Assembly: GCA_016779225.1 (NCBI GenBank)
Contig: JADHNZ010000009.1
Location: 1-64,000, forward strand
Length of the DNA: 64,000 nt
Direction of reading: 5' to 3'
DNA from: Planctomycetota bacterium
GTDB lineage: Bacteria; Planctomycetota; UBA1135; GCA-002686595
Part shown: positions 1 to 6,992 of the stretch, piece after piece
Numbering within the stretch: the stretch's first letter is position 1
Layout of the letters: the number at the start of each line of letters is the position of its first letter
Translations under genes and position numbers: made by a program
The notes under the pieces: model-generated
What the model saw: only the letters and a program-made list of their open reading frames with translations
What the model was told of the DNA's origin: nothing
Database searches by the model: none

Positions 1-2
1 GG

Positions 3-1121
3 ATCTTCGACAGCGCTGACTGCGCCACCGCGGTCTGCCTGGCGGGCAACGACGACGCCTGCGCCATGAGCACCGGCGCCGGCTTCGCCTCCTCGCTCAC
101 CGCCACCCTCGTGACCGGCCAGAGCTACCTGATCCAGATTGAAGGCTGGGGCTCCAGCGACATCGGCGCGGGCACCCTCACCATCACCGAGCCCAGCGCC
201 TGTGATGGCAACGACGACTTCTTCACCCTGGTCTTCGGCAACGGCGACTGCGCCAGCGCCTCGCCCCTGACGAACGGCTACTACACCGGCCTGACCGTCT
301 GCCAGGATCGCCTCGACTTCTACACCTTCACGGTGGCGAACGGCGCGACCCTTGACGCCCAGATCCAGTTCGATCAGGCGACCGCCGACCTCGACATGTT
401 CCTGTACGACGCAGCGACCTGCAACAGCGACCCGGCCGACCCGGGCTGCGCCGGCAGCCTCGCCTGTGGCTACAGCGCCTCCAGCAACGAGACCCTCAGC
501 TGGACGAACACCACGGGCGCCGACGCCTCCGTCACCCTGCGTGTCAACATCTGGGCCAACAACGCTGCGGACATTGCCTCCTACGACATGTCCATCAGCG
601 GCATCGCGGCCTCGAGCGTGAGCGTCGTCTGCACGCCCCCCAACGCGAACAGCACGGGTGGCGCGGTGACGATCGGCGCGTCGAACTCGGGCTTCTTCAC
701 CAGCGGCGGCGCCCCGGTGACCTGGCTCAACGCGACCGGCGGTCCGGACGGCGAGTTCGGGTACTTCCTGGTCTCGGCGACCTACGCCGAGCCGGGCGTG
801 TCCGTGGCTGACGGCCTGCTCTGCCTCACCGGCGGCATCGGCCGCTACAACGCGGAGGCTGGCAACAGCAACGGCCTGCGCAACTCGACCGGCACCTTCG
901 CGGCGAGCGCCACGGGCGGGCTGAGCGTGTTCCAGTGCGCCAACGGCCTCACCATCGGCGGAGCCGCCACCGGCTTCAATGTGCCGGACCAGCTCCCCTG
1001 GATCGCTGGCAGCTCCATCCCCGCGCCCAACATCCAGCCGGGTGACAGCTTCACCTTCCAGATGTGGTACCGCGACGGCGCCAGCTCCAACTTCTCGGAC
1101 GCCGTGTCCGTCCAGTTCTGA
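3..1121 (+). CDS. Secreted protein with PPC-like domains (5' end missing)
   Basis: The reading frame is open to the left edge of the window, so the N-terminus and any signal peptide lie outside; an internal Met exists at base 66 but the upstream codons read as the same kind of protein. About 370 residues are visible. Two beta-rich modules resemble bacterial pre-peptidase C-terminal (PPC) domains, with phrases such as DRLDFYTFTV and ATADLDMFLYD, and paired cysteines typical of exported proteins. The last ~90 residues end in FQMWYRDG...SNFSDAVSVQF, a C-terminal beta module I associate with large exported planctomycete proteins (recollection, not a search). No catalytic motif is visible. A strong double hairpin follows. 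The exported location is likely; the function is unknown. Confidence 0.75.
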   Translation: MFDSADCATAVCLAGNDDACAMSTGAGFASSLTATLVTGQSYLIQIEGWGSSDIGAGTLTITEPSACDGNDDFFTLVFGNGDCASASPLTNGYYTGLTVCQDRLDFYTFTVANGATLDAQIQFDQATADLDMFLYDAATCNSDPADPGCAGSLACGYSASSNETLSWTNTTGADASVTLRVNIWANNAADIASYDMSISGIAASSVSVVCTPPNANSTGGAVTIGASNSGFFTSGGAPVTWLNATGGPDGEFGYFLVSATYAEPGVSVADGLLCLTGGIGRYNAEAGNSNGLRNSTGTFAASATGGLSVFQCANGLTIGGAATGFNVPDQLPWIAGSSIPAPNIQPGDSFTFQMWYRDGASSNFSDAVSVQF

Positions 1122-1139
1122 GCTGAGACACCAGAGAGA

Positions 1140-1165
1140 GGGACCCGGGCGCTGCCCGGGGTCCC
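1140..1165. terminator. Hairpin after the secreted-protein gene
   Basis: GGGACCCGGGC pairs with GCCCGGGGTCCC (one bulged base) around a GCT loop, 18 bases after the stop codon. It is the first of two adjacent hairpins between two convergent genes. There is no T-run, so intrinsic termination is plausible but not certain. Confidence 0.5.
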
Positions 1166-1169
1166 TCAG

Positions 1170-1204
1170 CCGGCGCCGGCCCCCCTCCTGGGGGCCGGCG
1201 CCGG
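1170..1204. terminator. Perfect 15-bp hairpin between convergent genes
   Basis: Bases 1170-1184 (CCGGCGCCGGCCCCC) are perfectly complementary to 1190-1204, with a five-base loop CTCCT, followed by TCGTCTT. It stands between the rightward secreted-protein gene and the leftward ClC gene and could end transcription from both sides. Confidence 0.65.
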
Positions 1205-1286
1205 TCGTCTTGGGCCCCCGCTGGGCGGACTGGCCCGTCCCCTGACGCCTCGTCCCCCCGTCCGCTGCTCGCCAGCTGCCGCTGCC

Positions 1287-3029
1287 TCAGGCATCCGAGG
1301 TCTGCATGCGCAGCTCGTTGCGATAGATCCCGAACAGCGTGCTCTTGCTGACGAGCCCCAAGAACCGGGAACCCTCCGTGACGGGCAGCACCCAGGCTCC
1401 CAGCTCGTCGAAGCGTGCCAGGGCGCTGGCGAGGTCGGCGTCCGCGGGCAGCGCCGCGACGGTGTCCTCCATCACGGTGCCCACGAGCGTCACGCGCGCC
1501 AGCTCTGGGTCGAGCATCAGCTCCCGAACGCTGGAGAGCTCGAGCATCCCCACGAGGCCCTCGTCCGCATCGAGCACGGGGAAGTGGTTCCGCGTTGTCC
1601 TCCGCGCGGCGCGCACCAGGTCAGCGAGGGTCATGCCCTCGCGGATGGGAACCACCTCACCGTCCAGGCACTCGCGCACACGGATGTCCGCAAGGATGCG
1701 CTGGTCGGTCCCTGGGCGCAGCAGGTCCCCTGCCTCCTGCAGAACCCGCATGTAGATCGAGTGCGGCTCGAACCTGCGCGCGACGAGCAGCGCGGTCACG
1801 CTGGTGGCCATGAGGGCGAGGGAGGCCCCGTAGCCGCCAGTGACCTCCATCACGAGCAGGATGCCCGTGAGAGGAGCCTGGAGGGTCGCGGCGATGAGCC
1901 CGCCCATGCCCGCGAGTGCGAATGAGCCCACCGGCGCGAGCTCGGCCACCGGGACCCACGGCGCCACGGCACGGTGGAAGAGGACGCCGGTCAGGGCCCC
2001 AAGCACGAGGCTCGGCGCGAACACGCCGCCGGGGGCCCCCGAGCCCAGGGAGAGAGAGCTCGCCGCCAGCTTCAGGGTGAACAGTCCGAGCAGGGCGAGG
2101 GCCGGGCCGGAGACGCCGTCACCGATCGCGTCCTGGATCAGCGGATAGCCATCCCCCAGGGCGCGTAGCTCGAGCAGGCCCACCAGGCCCACGCCCAGCC
2201 CGAACACCGCTGGGGTCCCCACCCGGCCAAGGTACAGGCGCTCGCCGAGGGTGTGGCCGGCGCGGACGCCTCGAGTCAGTGCCACCCCAACGAGCCCGCA
2301 GGCCACGCCGAGGACCAGGCAGAGGACGAGGTCAGCGGTCCCAAGAGACAGCTCCATGGGCGCCTCGAAGGCCGGCGAGTCCCCTTGCGCCGCGCGGGCC
2401 AGCCCCGCGGCCACCGCTGCGGCGAGGGCGACCGGAGCGAGGGAGAGCGCGCTGACTTCGGCGAGGACGATCTCCATGCTGAAGGCGAGGCCCGTCAGGG
2501 GTGCATTGAAGATCCCCGCGATCCCCGCGGCCACGCCGCAGGCCACGAGGACACCGCGGCGACGCTCGTCGAGGTGGAAGCGCTCGCCCACGAATGCCCC
2601 CACCGCCGCGCCCGAGTGCACGATGGGTCCCTCGAGCCCTGCGGAGCCGCCGGCACCCACATGCAGCAGGCTGCCGAGCCAACGCGAGACGATCGAGCGC
2701 GGATGCATGCGTCCGCCCTCGCGGCAGACCGCGCGGACGACCTCCGGGACGCCGTGGCCGGGAGGCTCCTTGAGCAGGCGCACGACGACCCAGCTGCCGG
2801 CGAGGGCCCCGAGCGCGGGCAGGGCGAGGACGGCGGGTCCCTCCAGCCAGGGGGCGAGCAGCTCTTGGAGACCGTGGGTGCCCGCGTGCAGGCCGAGGGC
2901 CAGAGCGCCCGCGAGCAGGCCGACGAGGACGGCAGTGGGGAAGATGCGTGTCCACCCCTCCTCGCGCGCCTCGAGCAGCTCGAGCACGCGCCGGAGGGGC
3001 GCGGCGTGGCTCCAGCGGCTCTCCGCCAT
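1287..3029 (-). CDS. ClC-family chloride channel/transporter with CBS domains
   Basis: A membrane protein of 580 residues that should move chloride or another anion across the inner membrane. The three ClC anion-path signatures are in order: GHGVP (91-95, where the classical form is GSGIP), GLEGP (131-135, carrying the gating glutamate E133) and GSGAPGGVFAPS (329-340). The helix after FNAPLTG reads LAFSMEIVL, so the position of the internal proton-transfer glutamate of CLC-ec1 appears to be isoleucine; this fits a channel or a non-proton-coupled type better than a 2:1 exchanger (alignment by eye). The C-terminal ~130 residues look like a CBS pair, a cytosolic nucleotide-sensing module. The start codon overlaps the stop of the upstream HTH-EIIA gene, so the two are translationally coupled. 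Confidence 0.92.
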   Translation of the reverse strand: MAESRWSHAAPLRRVLELLEAREEGWTRIFPTAVLVGLLAGALALGLHAGTHGLQELLAPWLEGPAVLALPALGALAGSWVVVRLLKEPPGHGVPEVVRAVCREGGRMHPRSIVSRWLGSLLHVGAGGSAGLEGPIVHSGAAVGAFVGERFHLDERRRGVLVACGVAAGIAGIFNAPLTGLAFSMEIVLAEVSALSLAPVALAAAVAAGLARAAQGDSPAFEAPMELSLGTADLVLCLVLGVACGLVGVALTRGVRAGHTLGERLYLGRVGTPAVFGLGVGLVGLLELRALGDGYPLIQDAIGDGVSGPALALLGLFTLKLAASSLSLGSGAPGGVFAPSLVLGALTGVLFHRAVAPWVPVAELAPVGSFALAGMGGLIAATLQAPLTGILLVMEVTGGYGASLALMATSVTALLVARRFEPHSIYMRVLQEAGDLLRPGTDQRILADIRVRECLDGEVVPIREGMTLADLVRAARRTTRNHFPVLDADEGLVGMLELSSVRELMLDPELARVTLVGTVMEDTVAALPADADLASALARFDELGAWVLPVTEGSRFLGLVSKSTLFGIYRNELRMQTSDA

Positions 3030-3697
3030 CAGGCATCCCTGCGCATGTCGCGCAGGAGGGCGAGCAGGCGCTCCGCCTCAGGGGCCTCGGTGAGGAGGGC
3101 ACGGATCGCCTCGTCGTGGAGCACCATGGACACCCGCGCGAGCAGCTCGAGGTGCACGGAGACCGACGGGGAGAGCAGCAGGAGCACCGTGTGCACCGGC
3201 TCGCCATCGAGTGCGGCCCAGTCGAGGGGTTCCTCGAGGAACAGGACGCTGACGGCGGGCTGGTCGATCCACCGCCCGGGTGGCCGCCTGGGGTGCGGGA
3301 TCGCAAACCCGTGGCCGAGGCCCGTGCTGGCCATGCGCTCGCGCCCGAGGACCTCCTCCAAGAGGTCGCTGCGCGCCTCGTCGGGGAGTTCCGGCAGCTG
3401 GGCCAGCGCGGCCTCGATGGCAGCGGCCGCGTCGGCCGCCCGCACGCGCCCCACCGCGCCGCGCGCCACGGCCCCGGCCAGGAGGTCGTGGTCGTCGAGC
3501 TGCGGGTCGGCCGCCCGCGAGGCCGACCGGCGCAGGCCGCGCTCACGGGACCAGCGCTCGAGGGTGGCCTGCTCGAAGCGCACCTGGGGAAGGCTTCCCC
3601 GACAGGGCAGCAGGCCCTGACGGACCCAGCGAGTCACGGTCTCCTCGGGCGTTCCAAGGAAGCGTGCCGCGCCGGCGAGGTCGAACCAGTCCCCCAC
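3029..3697 (-). CDS. HTH domain fused to PTS EIIA (fructose/nitrogen type)
   Basis: A cytoplasmic 222-residue protein. Residues ~5-55 form an excisionase/MerR-like helix-turn-helix (LAGAARFLGTPEETVTRWVRQGLLP); residues ~67-220 are a PTS EIIA type 2 domain with the phospho-accepting histidine in FAIPHPR (H135). EIIA domains of this kind accept phosphate from HPr and often act as regulators. The GTG start at 3697 is chosen because GAGGGAGG lies a few bases upstream and directly follows the stop of the hydratase gene; starts further upstream would run into that gene. It lies between an enoyl-CoA hydratase gene and a ClC gene with no sugar permease near, so a regulatory or sensory role is more likely than sugar uptake. 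What it binds is unknown. Confidence 0.85.
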   Translation of the reverse strand: MGDWFDLAGAARFLGTPEETVTRWVRQGLLPCRGSLPQVRFEQATLERWSRERGLRRSASRAADPQLDDHDLLAGAVARGAVGRVRAADAAAAIEAALAQLPELPDEARSDLLEEVLGRERMASTGLGHGFAIPHPRRPPGRWIDQPAVSVLFLEEPLDWAALDGEPVHTVLLLLSPSVSVHLELLARVSMVLHDEAIRALLTEAPEAERLLALLRDMRRDA

Positions 3698-3708
3698 GCG
3701 CGCCTCCC

Positions 3709-4530
3709 TCAGCGCCCCTCGTAGCGGGGCTTGCGCTTCTCGGCGAAGGCCGCGAGGGCCTCGAGCCGGTCCTGGGTCGGCAGCACCTCCGCGTAGCACG
3801 AGGCCTCGATCTCGAGGCCCTGCTCGAGGGGCGCCTCCGTGCCCTGGTCCACGGCACGCTTCGCGGCGCGGACGGCCACGGGGCCGTTGCCAGCGATCTG
3901 CTCGGCGAGGGCACGGGCTGCCCCGTGCAGCTCTGCCGCCGGGTGGACGCGGTTCACGAGGCCGATCTCGAGGGCCTCGCGCGCGTCGAGGCGGCGGCCC
4001 GTGAGGATCAGGTCCTTGGCACGACTCTTCCCCACGAGGCGCGGAAGGCGCTGCGTGCCTCCCGCCCCGGGGATGATCGCGAGGGTCACCTCGGTCAGCC
4101 CAAACCTCGCGTCCTCTGCCGCAACCCGCAGGTCACAGGCCAGCATGAGCTCCGTCCCGCCGCCAAAGGCGAAGCCGTTGACCACGGCGATCGTCGGCTG
4201 GGGCAGGGCCTCCACATCGTCCATCAGGGCGCGGATGTTGCGCACGAACTCGGGGACCAGCTCAACGGGCATGGTCTTGCGCTCCTTGAGGTCCGCGCCC
4301 GCACAGAAGGCCTTGTCGCCGGCGCCGGTGATGAGCACACAGCGCACGGTGAGGTCCTGGGCGAGGTCCGCAAGCAGGGTGCGGAACCGGCGCAGGGTGG
4401 GGAACGAGAGGCAGTTGAGCACCTCGGGGCGCTCGATGCGCAGGGTGACGAGGTCGCCTTCGCGCTCGAGCGTGACCAGCTCGGGCTGGTCCGGCACGGA
4501 GGCGGGGAACTGCTCTTGGACGGAGGTCAT
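3709..4530 (-). CDS. Enoyl-CoA hydratase/isomerase family, AUH (methylglutaconyl-CoA hydratase)-like
   Basis: A 273-residue crotonase-fold enzyme. Both catalytic glutamates are present, in GGGTEL (E127) and in GLTEVTLA (E147), and the oxyanion-hole segment CAGADLKER is intact. Several stretches are very close to human AUH as I remember it: CAGADLKER, AIIPGAGGTQRLPR, and the tail PTQDRLEALAAFAEKRKPRY. AUH hydrates 3-methylglutaconyl-CoA in leucine breakdown and is also an enoyl-CoA hydratase, so leucine/acyl-CoA catabolism is the best guess; it would fit the carboxylase, epimerase and mutase genes elsewhere in the window. It is the first gene of an operon with the HTH-EIIA and ClC genes. I see no clear Shine-Dalgarno before the ATG. 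Confidence 0.9.
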   Translation of the reverse strand: MTSVQEQFPASVPDQPELVTLEREGDLVTLRIERPEVLNCLSFPTLRRFRTLLADLAQDLTVRCVLITGAGDKAFCAGADLKERKTMPVELVPEFVRNIRALMDDVEALPQPTIAVVNGFAFGGGTELMLACDLRVAAEDARFGLTEVTLAIIPGAGGTQRLPRLVGKSRAKDLILTGRRLDAREALEIGLVNRVHPAAELHGAARALAEQIAGNGPVAVRAAKRAVDQGTEAPLEQGLEIEASCYAEVLPTQDRLEALAAFAEKRKPRYEGR

Positions 4531-4586
4531 GGGACTGGGGTGGGCCCGCTGCGGCCGGCGCGCTCGGTCCGGCAGGCTTCGCGGGC

Positions 4587-4592
4587 ACTCTA
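4587..4592 (-). promoter_or_regulatory. Candidate -10 box (TAGAGT) for the hydratase operon
   Basis: On the minus strand this reads GCTAGAGT, about 57 bases before the hydratase ATG. It faces a TAGACT box for the divergent DUF1080 gene 65 bases away. No good -35 is visible. Confidence 0.35.
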
Positions 4593-4657
4593 GCGACCTG
4601 CTGCGGGGGATGCGCGCCGCGGGGCGAGCCGGATCCCGGTCGCAGCGCGCACCTCGC

Positions 4658-4663
4658 TAGACT
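4658..4663 (+). promoter_or_regulatory. Candidate -10 box (TAGACT) for the DUF1080 gene
   Basis: The octamer GCTAGACT recurs before other genes here (41511, 54379). It would give a leader of about 100 bases before the ATG at 4772. Confidence 0.35.
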
Positions 4664-4771
4664 GAAGCCAGCGAGGCATCTCGGCCCGCGCCCAAGGGAG
4701 TGCGCCGCGCGCGCCCCTGGCCCGCTCCACCTCTCTCCTCCCACCGGCCCGCACGCGGGCCCCTCCGATCC

Positions 4772-5578
4772 ATGCACAAGCCCTCCGCACGCACCCTCCA
4801 CTCCCTGCTCCTCGCCGTCGTGGCCGGCACCCCCGTCCTCCTCCCCACGGACGACGACAAGGTCACCTACGACGACACGCCGCAGCTGCCTGGCCAACCC
4901 TACAAGGTGCACGGCGACCGCCCGTGGCCCACGGTCGTGGCCCCCGCAGCCCAGGTGGGCGCGGCCCCGGCGGATGCCGTCGTCCTGTTCGACGGCAGCA
5001 ACCTCGACGCCTGGCGAGGGGGCAAGGGGGAGGCGGCCTGGGCCCTCGAAGACGGCGCGATGGTCGTGAACGGCACGGGGACCCTCACGACGCGGCAGGA
5101 GTTCGGCGATGTGCAGCTCCACCTCGAGTTCGCCACGCCCGCTCCGCCCCAGGGGAGCTCGCAGCACCGGGGCAACTCCGGGGTGTTCTTCATGGGCCGG
5201 TACGAGGTCCAGATCCTCGACTGCTTCGAGAACCGGACCTATCCCGACGGGCAGACGGCCGCGATGTACGGGCAGTACCCGCCGCTGGTCAACGCCTGCC
5301 GCCCCGCCGGGGAGTGGCAGTCCTATGACATCGTCTTCGAGGCGCCCCGCTGGGAGGGCGACACCCTGAGCAAGCCCGCGCGCCTGACCGTCTTCCACAA
5401 CGGGGTCCTGGTGCACCATGCCCAGGAGTTCCTCGGCGCCACGGCCCACCGCGCCGTCGCGCGCTATGCAGCCCACGCCGCCAAGGGTCCGATCCAGCTG
5501 CAGGACCACGGCAACCCGGTCCGCTTCCGCAACATCTGGGTGCGCGAGCTGGGCGGCTACGACGGCGCCGCCCGCTGA
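4772..5578 (+). CDS. Exported DUF1080 (3-keto-disaccharide hydrolase-type) protein
   Basis: A 268-residue protein with an N-terminal signal peptide (basic start, then LHSLLLAVVAGTPVLL). The body is a jelly-roll DUF1080 domain: DAVVLFDGSNLDAWRG, then ALEDGAMVVNGTGTLTT, QHRGNSGVFFMGRYEVQILDCF and the closing NPVRFRNIWVRELGG, which are the family's usual landmarks. DUF1080 (PF06439) is common in Planctomycetes and some members act on 3-keto-glycosides, so a periplasmic or surface sugar-binding/hydrolysing role is likely. The ATG at 4772 is preferred over upstream starts because it gives a clean signal peptide. It is monocistronic and is followed directly by a tandem repeat. Confidence 0.88.
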   Translation: MHKPSARTLHSLLLAVVAGTPVLLPTDDDKVTYDDTPQLPGQPYKVHGDRPWPTVVAPAAQVGAAPADAVVLFDGSNLDAWRGGKGEAAWALEDGAMVVNGTGTLTTRQEFGDVQLHLEFATPAPPQGSSQHRGNSGVFFMGRYEVQILDCFENRTYPDGQTAAMYGQYPPLVNACRPAGEWQSYDIVFEAPRWEGDTLSKPARLTVFHNGVLVHHAQEFLGATAHRAVARYAAHAAKGPIQLQDHGNPVRFRNIWVRELGGYDGAAR

Positions 5579-5580
5579 GG

Positions 5581-5720
5581 TGCAGGCCCGCGCGCTGGGC
5601 TGCAGGTCCGCGCGCTGGGCTGTAAGACCGCGCGCTGGGCTGCAGGTCCGCGCGCTGGGCTGTAAGACCGCGCGCTGGGCTGTAAGACCGCGCGCTGGGC
5701 TGCAAGACCGCGCGCTGGGC
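5581..5720. repeat. Tandem array, 7 copies of a 20-bp unit
   Basis: The unit is TGCAGGTCCGCGCGCTGGGC. Copies differ only in their first ten bases: TGCAGGCCCG, TGCAGGTCCG, TGTAAGACCG, TGCAGGTCCG, TGTAAGACCG, TGTAAGACCG, TGCAAGACCG, while CGCGCTGGGC is invariant. The array begins two bases after the DUF1080 stop codon. Units of 20 bp are not a multiple of three, so this is not a protein repeat. Confidence 0.95.
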
Positions 5721-5788
5721 TGGTGGCGGGTGGCCTACGGCCCGTGGCGGGCCCTCTGGGGTCCCGGCGCCTCGCTGCGGGGCAAAGA

Positions 5789-5820
5789 AGAAGGGGCGGC
5801 CCTGAGGGGCCGCCCCTTCT
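5789..5820 (-). terminator. Intrinsic terminator of the GT9 operon
   Basis: AGAAGGGGCGGCCC is perfectly complementary over 14 bp to 5807-5820 with a TGAG loop. On the minus strand the hairpin is followed by TTCTTTGCC, a T-rich tail, so it best fits leftward transcription coming out of the GT9 genes. Confidence 0.65.
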
Positions 5821-5969
5821 GGTACCTGGCCACCGAAGCGCTAGAGCGCCGCTGCGGGCGTGGCCAGGACGAGCATCGTCTCCACCCTCCAGAACCCAGA
5901 GCTCCGGGAAACTGGGACAGGCACCTCCGATCTTTTCTGCAGGAGCCTCCCGGCGGGCGGCCGGGGGCC

Positions 5970-6992
5970 TCAGGCCCCAGCCAGTGCCCACTCCAGGGCC
6001 GGGCCGACCTGCTCCGCAAGCCCCAGGAAGCAGGCCAGGCGCCCCCCATCCCCGGGCAGAGGACAGATCTCCCGGTGGCAGGGCCCGCAGGGCACGGAGA
6101 TCCGCAGGACCTCCTCCCGGGGCCCCGGCATGGCGGAGTGCCGAGGATCCGTGGGCCCGAAGAGGGTGAGGGTCCGCCCTCCCGCAGCCCGCACCAGGTG
6201 GCGCCCGCCCCCGTCGGCCGTGACGGTGAGGCGGGCCGCCCTGCCCAGAGCGGCCAGCAGGCCCAGGTCGGGGGCCGGCTCGCCCAGGCTCCGCGCCCCC
6301 GCCAGCTCCACGCCCTCGAGCCTCGCGGCCTCGCCCGGGCCCACGACCACCAGCGCGCCCAGGCCGCGGCTGGCAAGGGCGGACAGGACCGCCGAGAGGA
6401 CCTCGGGGGGGAGTCCCTTGGCCGACCCCGGCCGGGCCCCGGCATTGACCAGTACGAAGGCCTCCCCAAGGCCGAGGCTGTCGCAGAGCTCCCGGGCGCG
6501 CTGCGCGGAGGCGGCGGGCACCGGGAGGCGCGGCGCCGGATCCCCCGGTAGCTCAGCCCCCAGCCCCTGGGGCAGACGCGCCAGGAGCTCGACCGCTACC
6601 GCGCCGAAGGGCCGCGGCTCGGGCCGCCCCGCCCCGCGGAGCCGGGCGGGACGCAGGGCCAGGCTCGCCAGCAGCCCGCGGCCGCCCGTGGAGAGACAGG
6701 CCACGGAGCCGACCCCAGCAAGCCAGGCCCCCCATGCCGAGCGGGTGGACCCGTCCAAGAGCAGCGCCGCTGCGTGTCCCCGCGCATGGCGCGCAGGCAG
6801 GCCCCCCTTCGCCAGGGGCACCCGCAGCGGCGCCTGGCCCAGCACGGGATCGAGCAGCTCCAACCAGCGCGAGGGCCCGACCACGGTGAGGCCCGCGCCA
6901 TGGGCACGGGCGAGCGCCTCGACCACCGGCGTGGCCATGACGGCGTCCCCGAGCCAGTTGGGCAGGCGCAGCAGCACGCGGGGGGTGCTCAA
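5970..6992 (-). CDS. Glycosyltransferase family 9 (heptosyltransferase-like)
   Basis: A 340-residue enzyme of the ADP-heptose:LPS heptosyltransferase family. The N-terminus VLLRLPNWLGDAVMATPVVEAL is the classical WaaF/WaaC opening; the C-terminal half has the nucleotide-sugar site LVNAGARPGSAKGLPPEVL and LTLFGPTDPRHSAM, then the cysteine-rich end CGPCHREICPL...CF seen in many GT9 proteins. It should add heptose or another sugar to the lipopolysaccharide core at the inner face of the inner membrane. Its ATG overlaps by four bases the stop of the upstream kinase/GT9 fusion (ATGA), so both are made together. Exact acceptor and sugar cannot be told from sequence. Confidence 0.9.
   Translation of the reverse strand: MSTPRVLLRLPNWLGDAVMATPVVEALARAHGAGLTVVGPSRWLELLDPVLGQAPLRVPLAKGGLPARHARGHAAALLLDGSTRSAWGAWLAGVGSVACLSTGGRGLLASLALRPARLRGAGRPEPRPFGAVAVELLARLPQGLGAELPGDPAPRLPVPAASAQRARELCDSLGLGEAFVLVNAGARPGSAKGLPPEVLSAVLSALASRGLGALVVVGPGEAARLEGVELAGARSLGEPAPDLGLLAALGRAARLTVTADGGGRHLVRAAGGRTLTLFGPTDPRHSAMPGPREEVLRISVPCGPCHREICPLPGDGGRLACFLGLAEQVGPALEWALAGA

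Larger units (their letters stand above)
5579..5969. other. Gene-free stretch with repeat array, hairpin and REP-like motif
   Basis: 391 bases between the DUF1080 stop and the end of the leftward GT9 gene. It holds seven 20-bp repeats (5581-5720), a 14-bp perfect hairpin (5789-5820) and, at 5914-5925, GGGACAGGCACC. That 12-mer resembles the GGTGCCTGTCCC core of repetitive extragenic elements linked to REP-associated transposases; this is memory-based and unverified. A 14-codon leftward mini-ORF with a good GGAGG lies at about 5841-5885, too short to claim as a gene. Confidence 0.6.

Noticed and set aside
5418-5720. Repeat-encoded peptide (ARGLQ/RSYSPARG-like) read through the 20-bp array
   Set aside because: The unit length is not a multiple of three and the array starts directly after a well-supported stop codon; no start with a ribosome site is visible.
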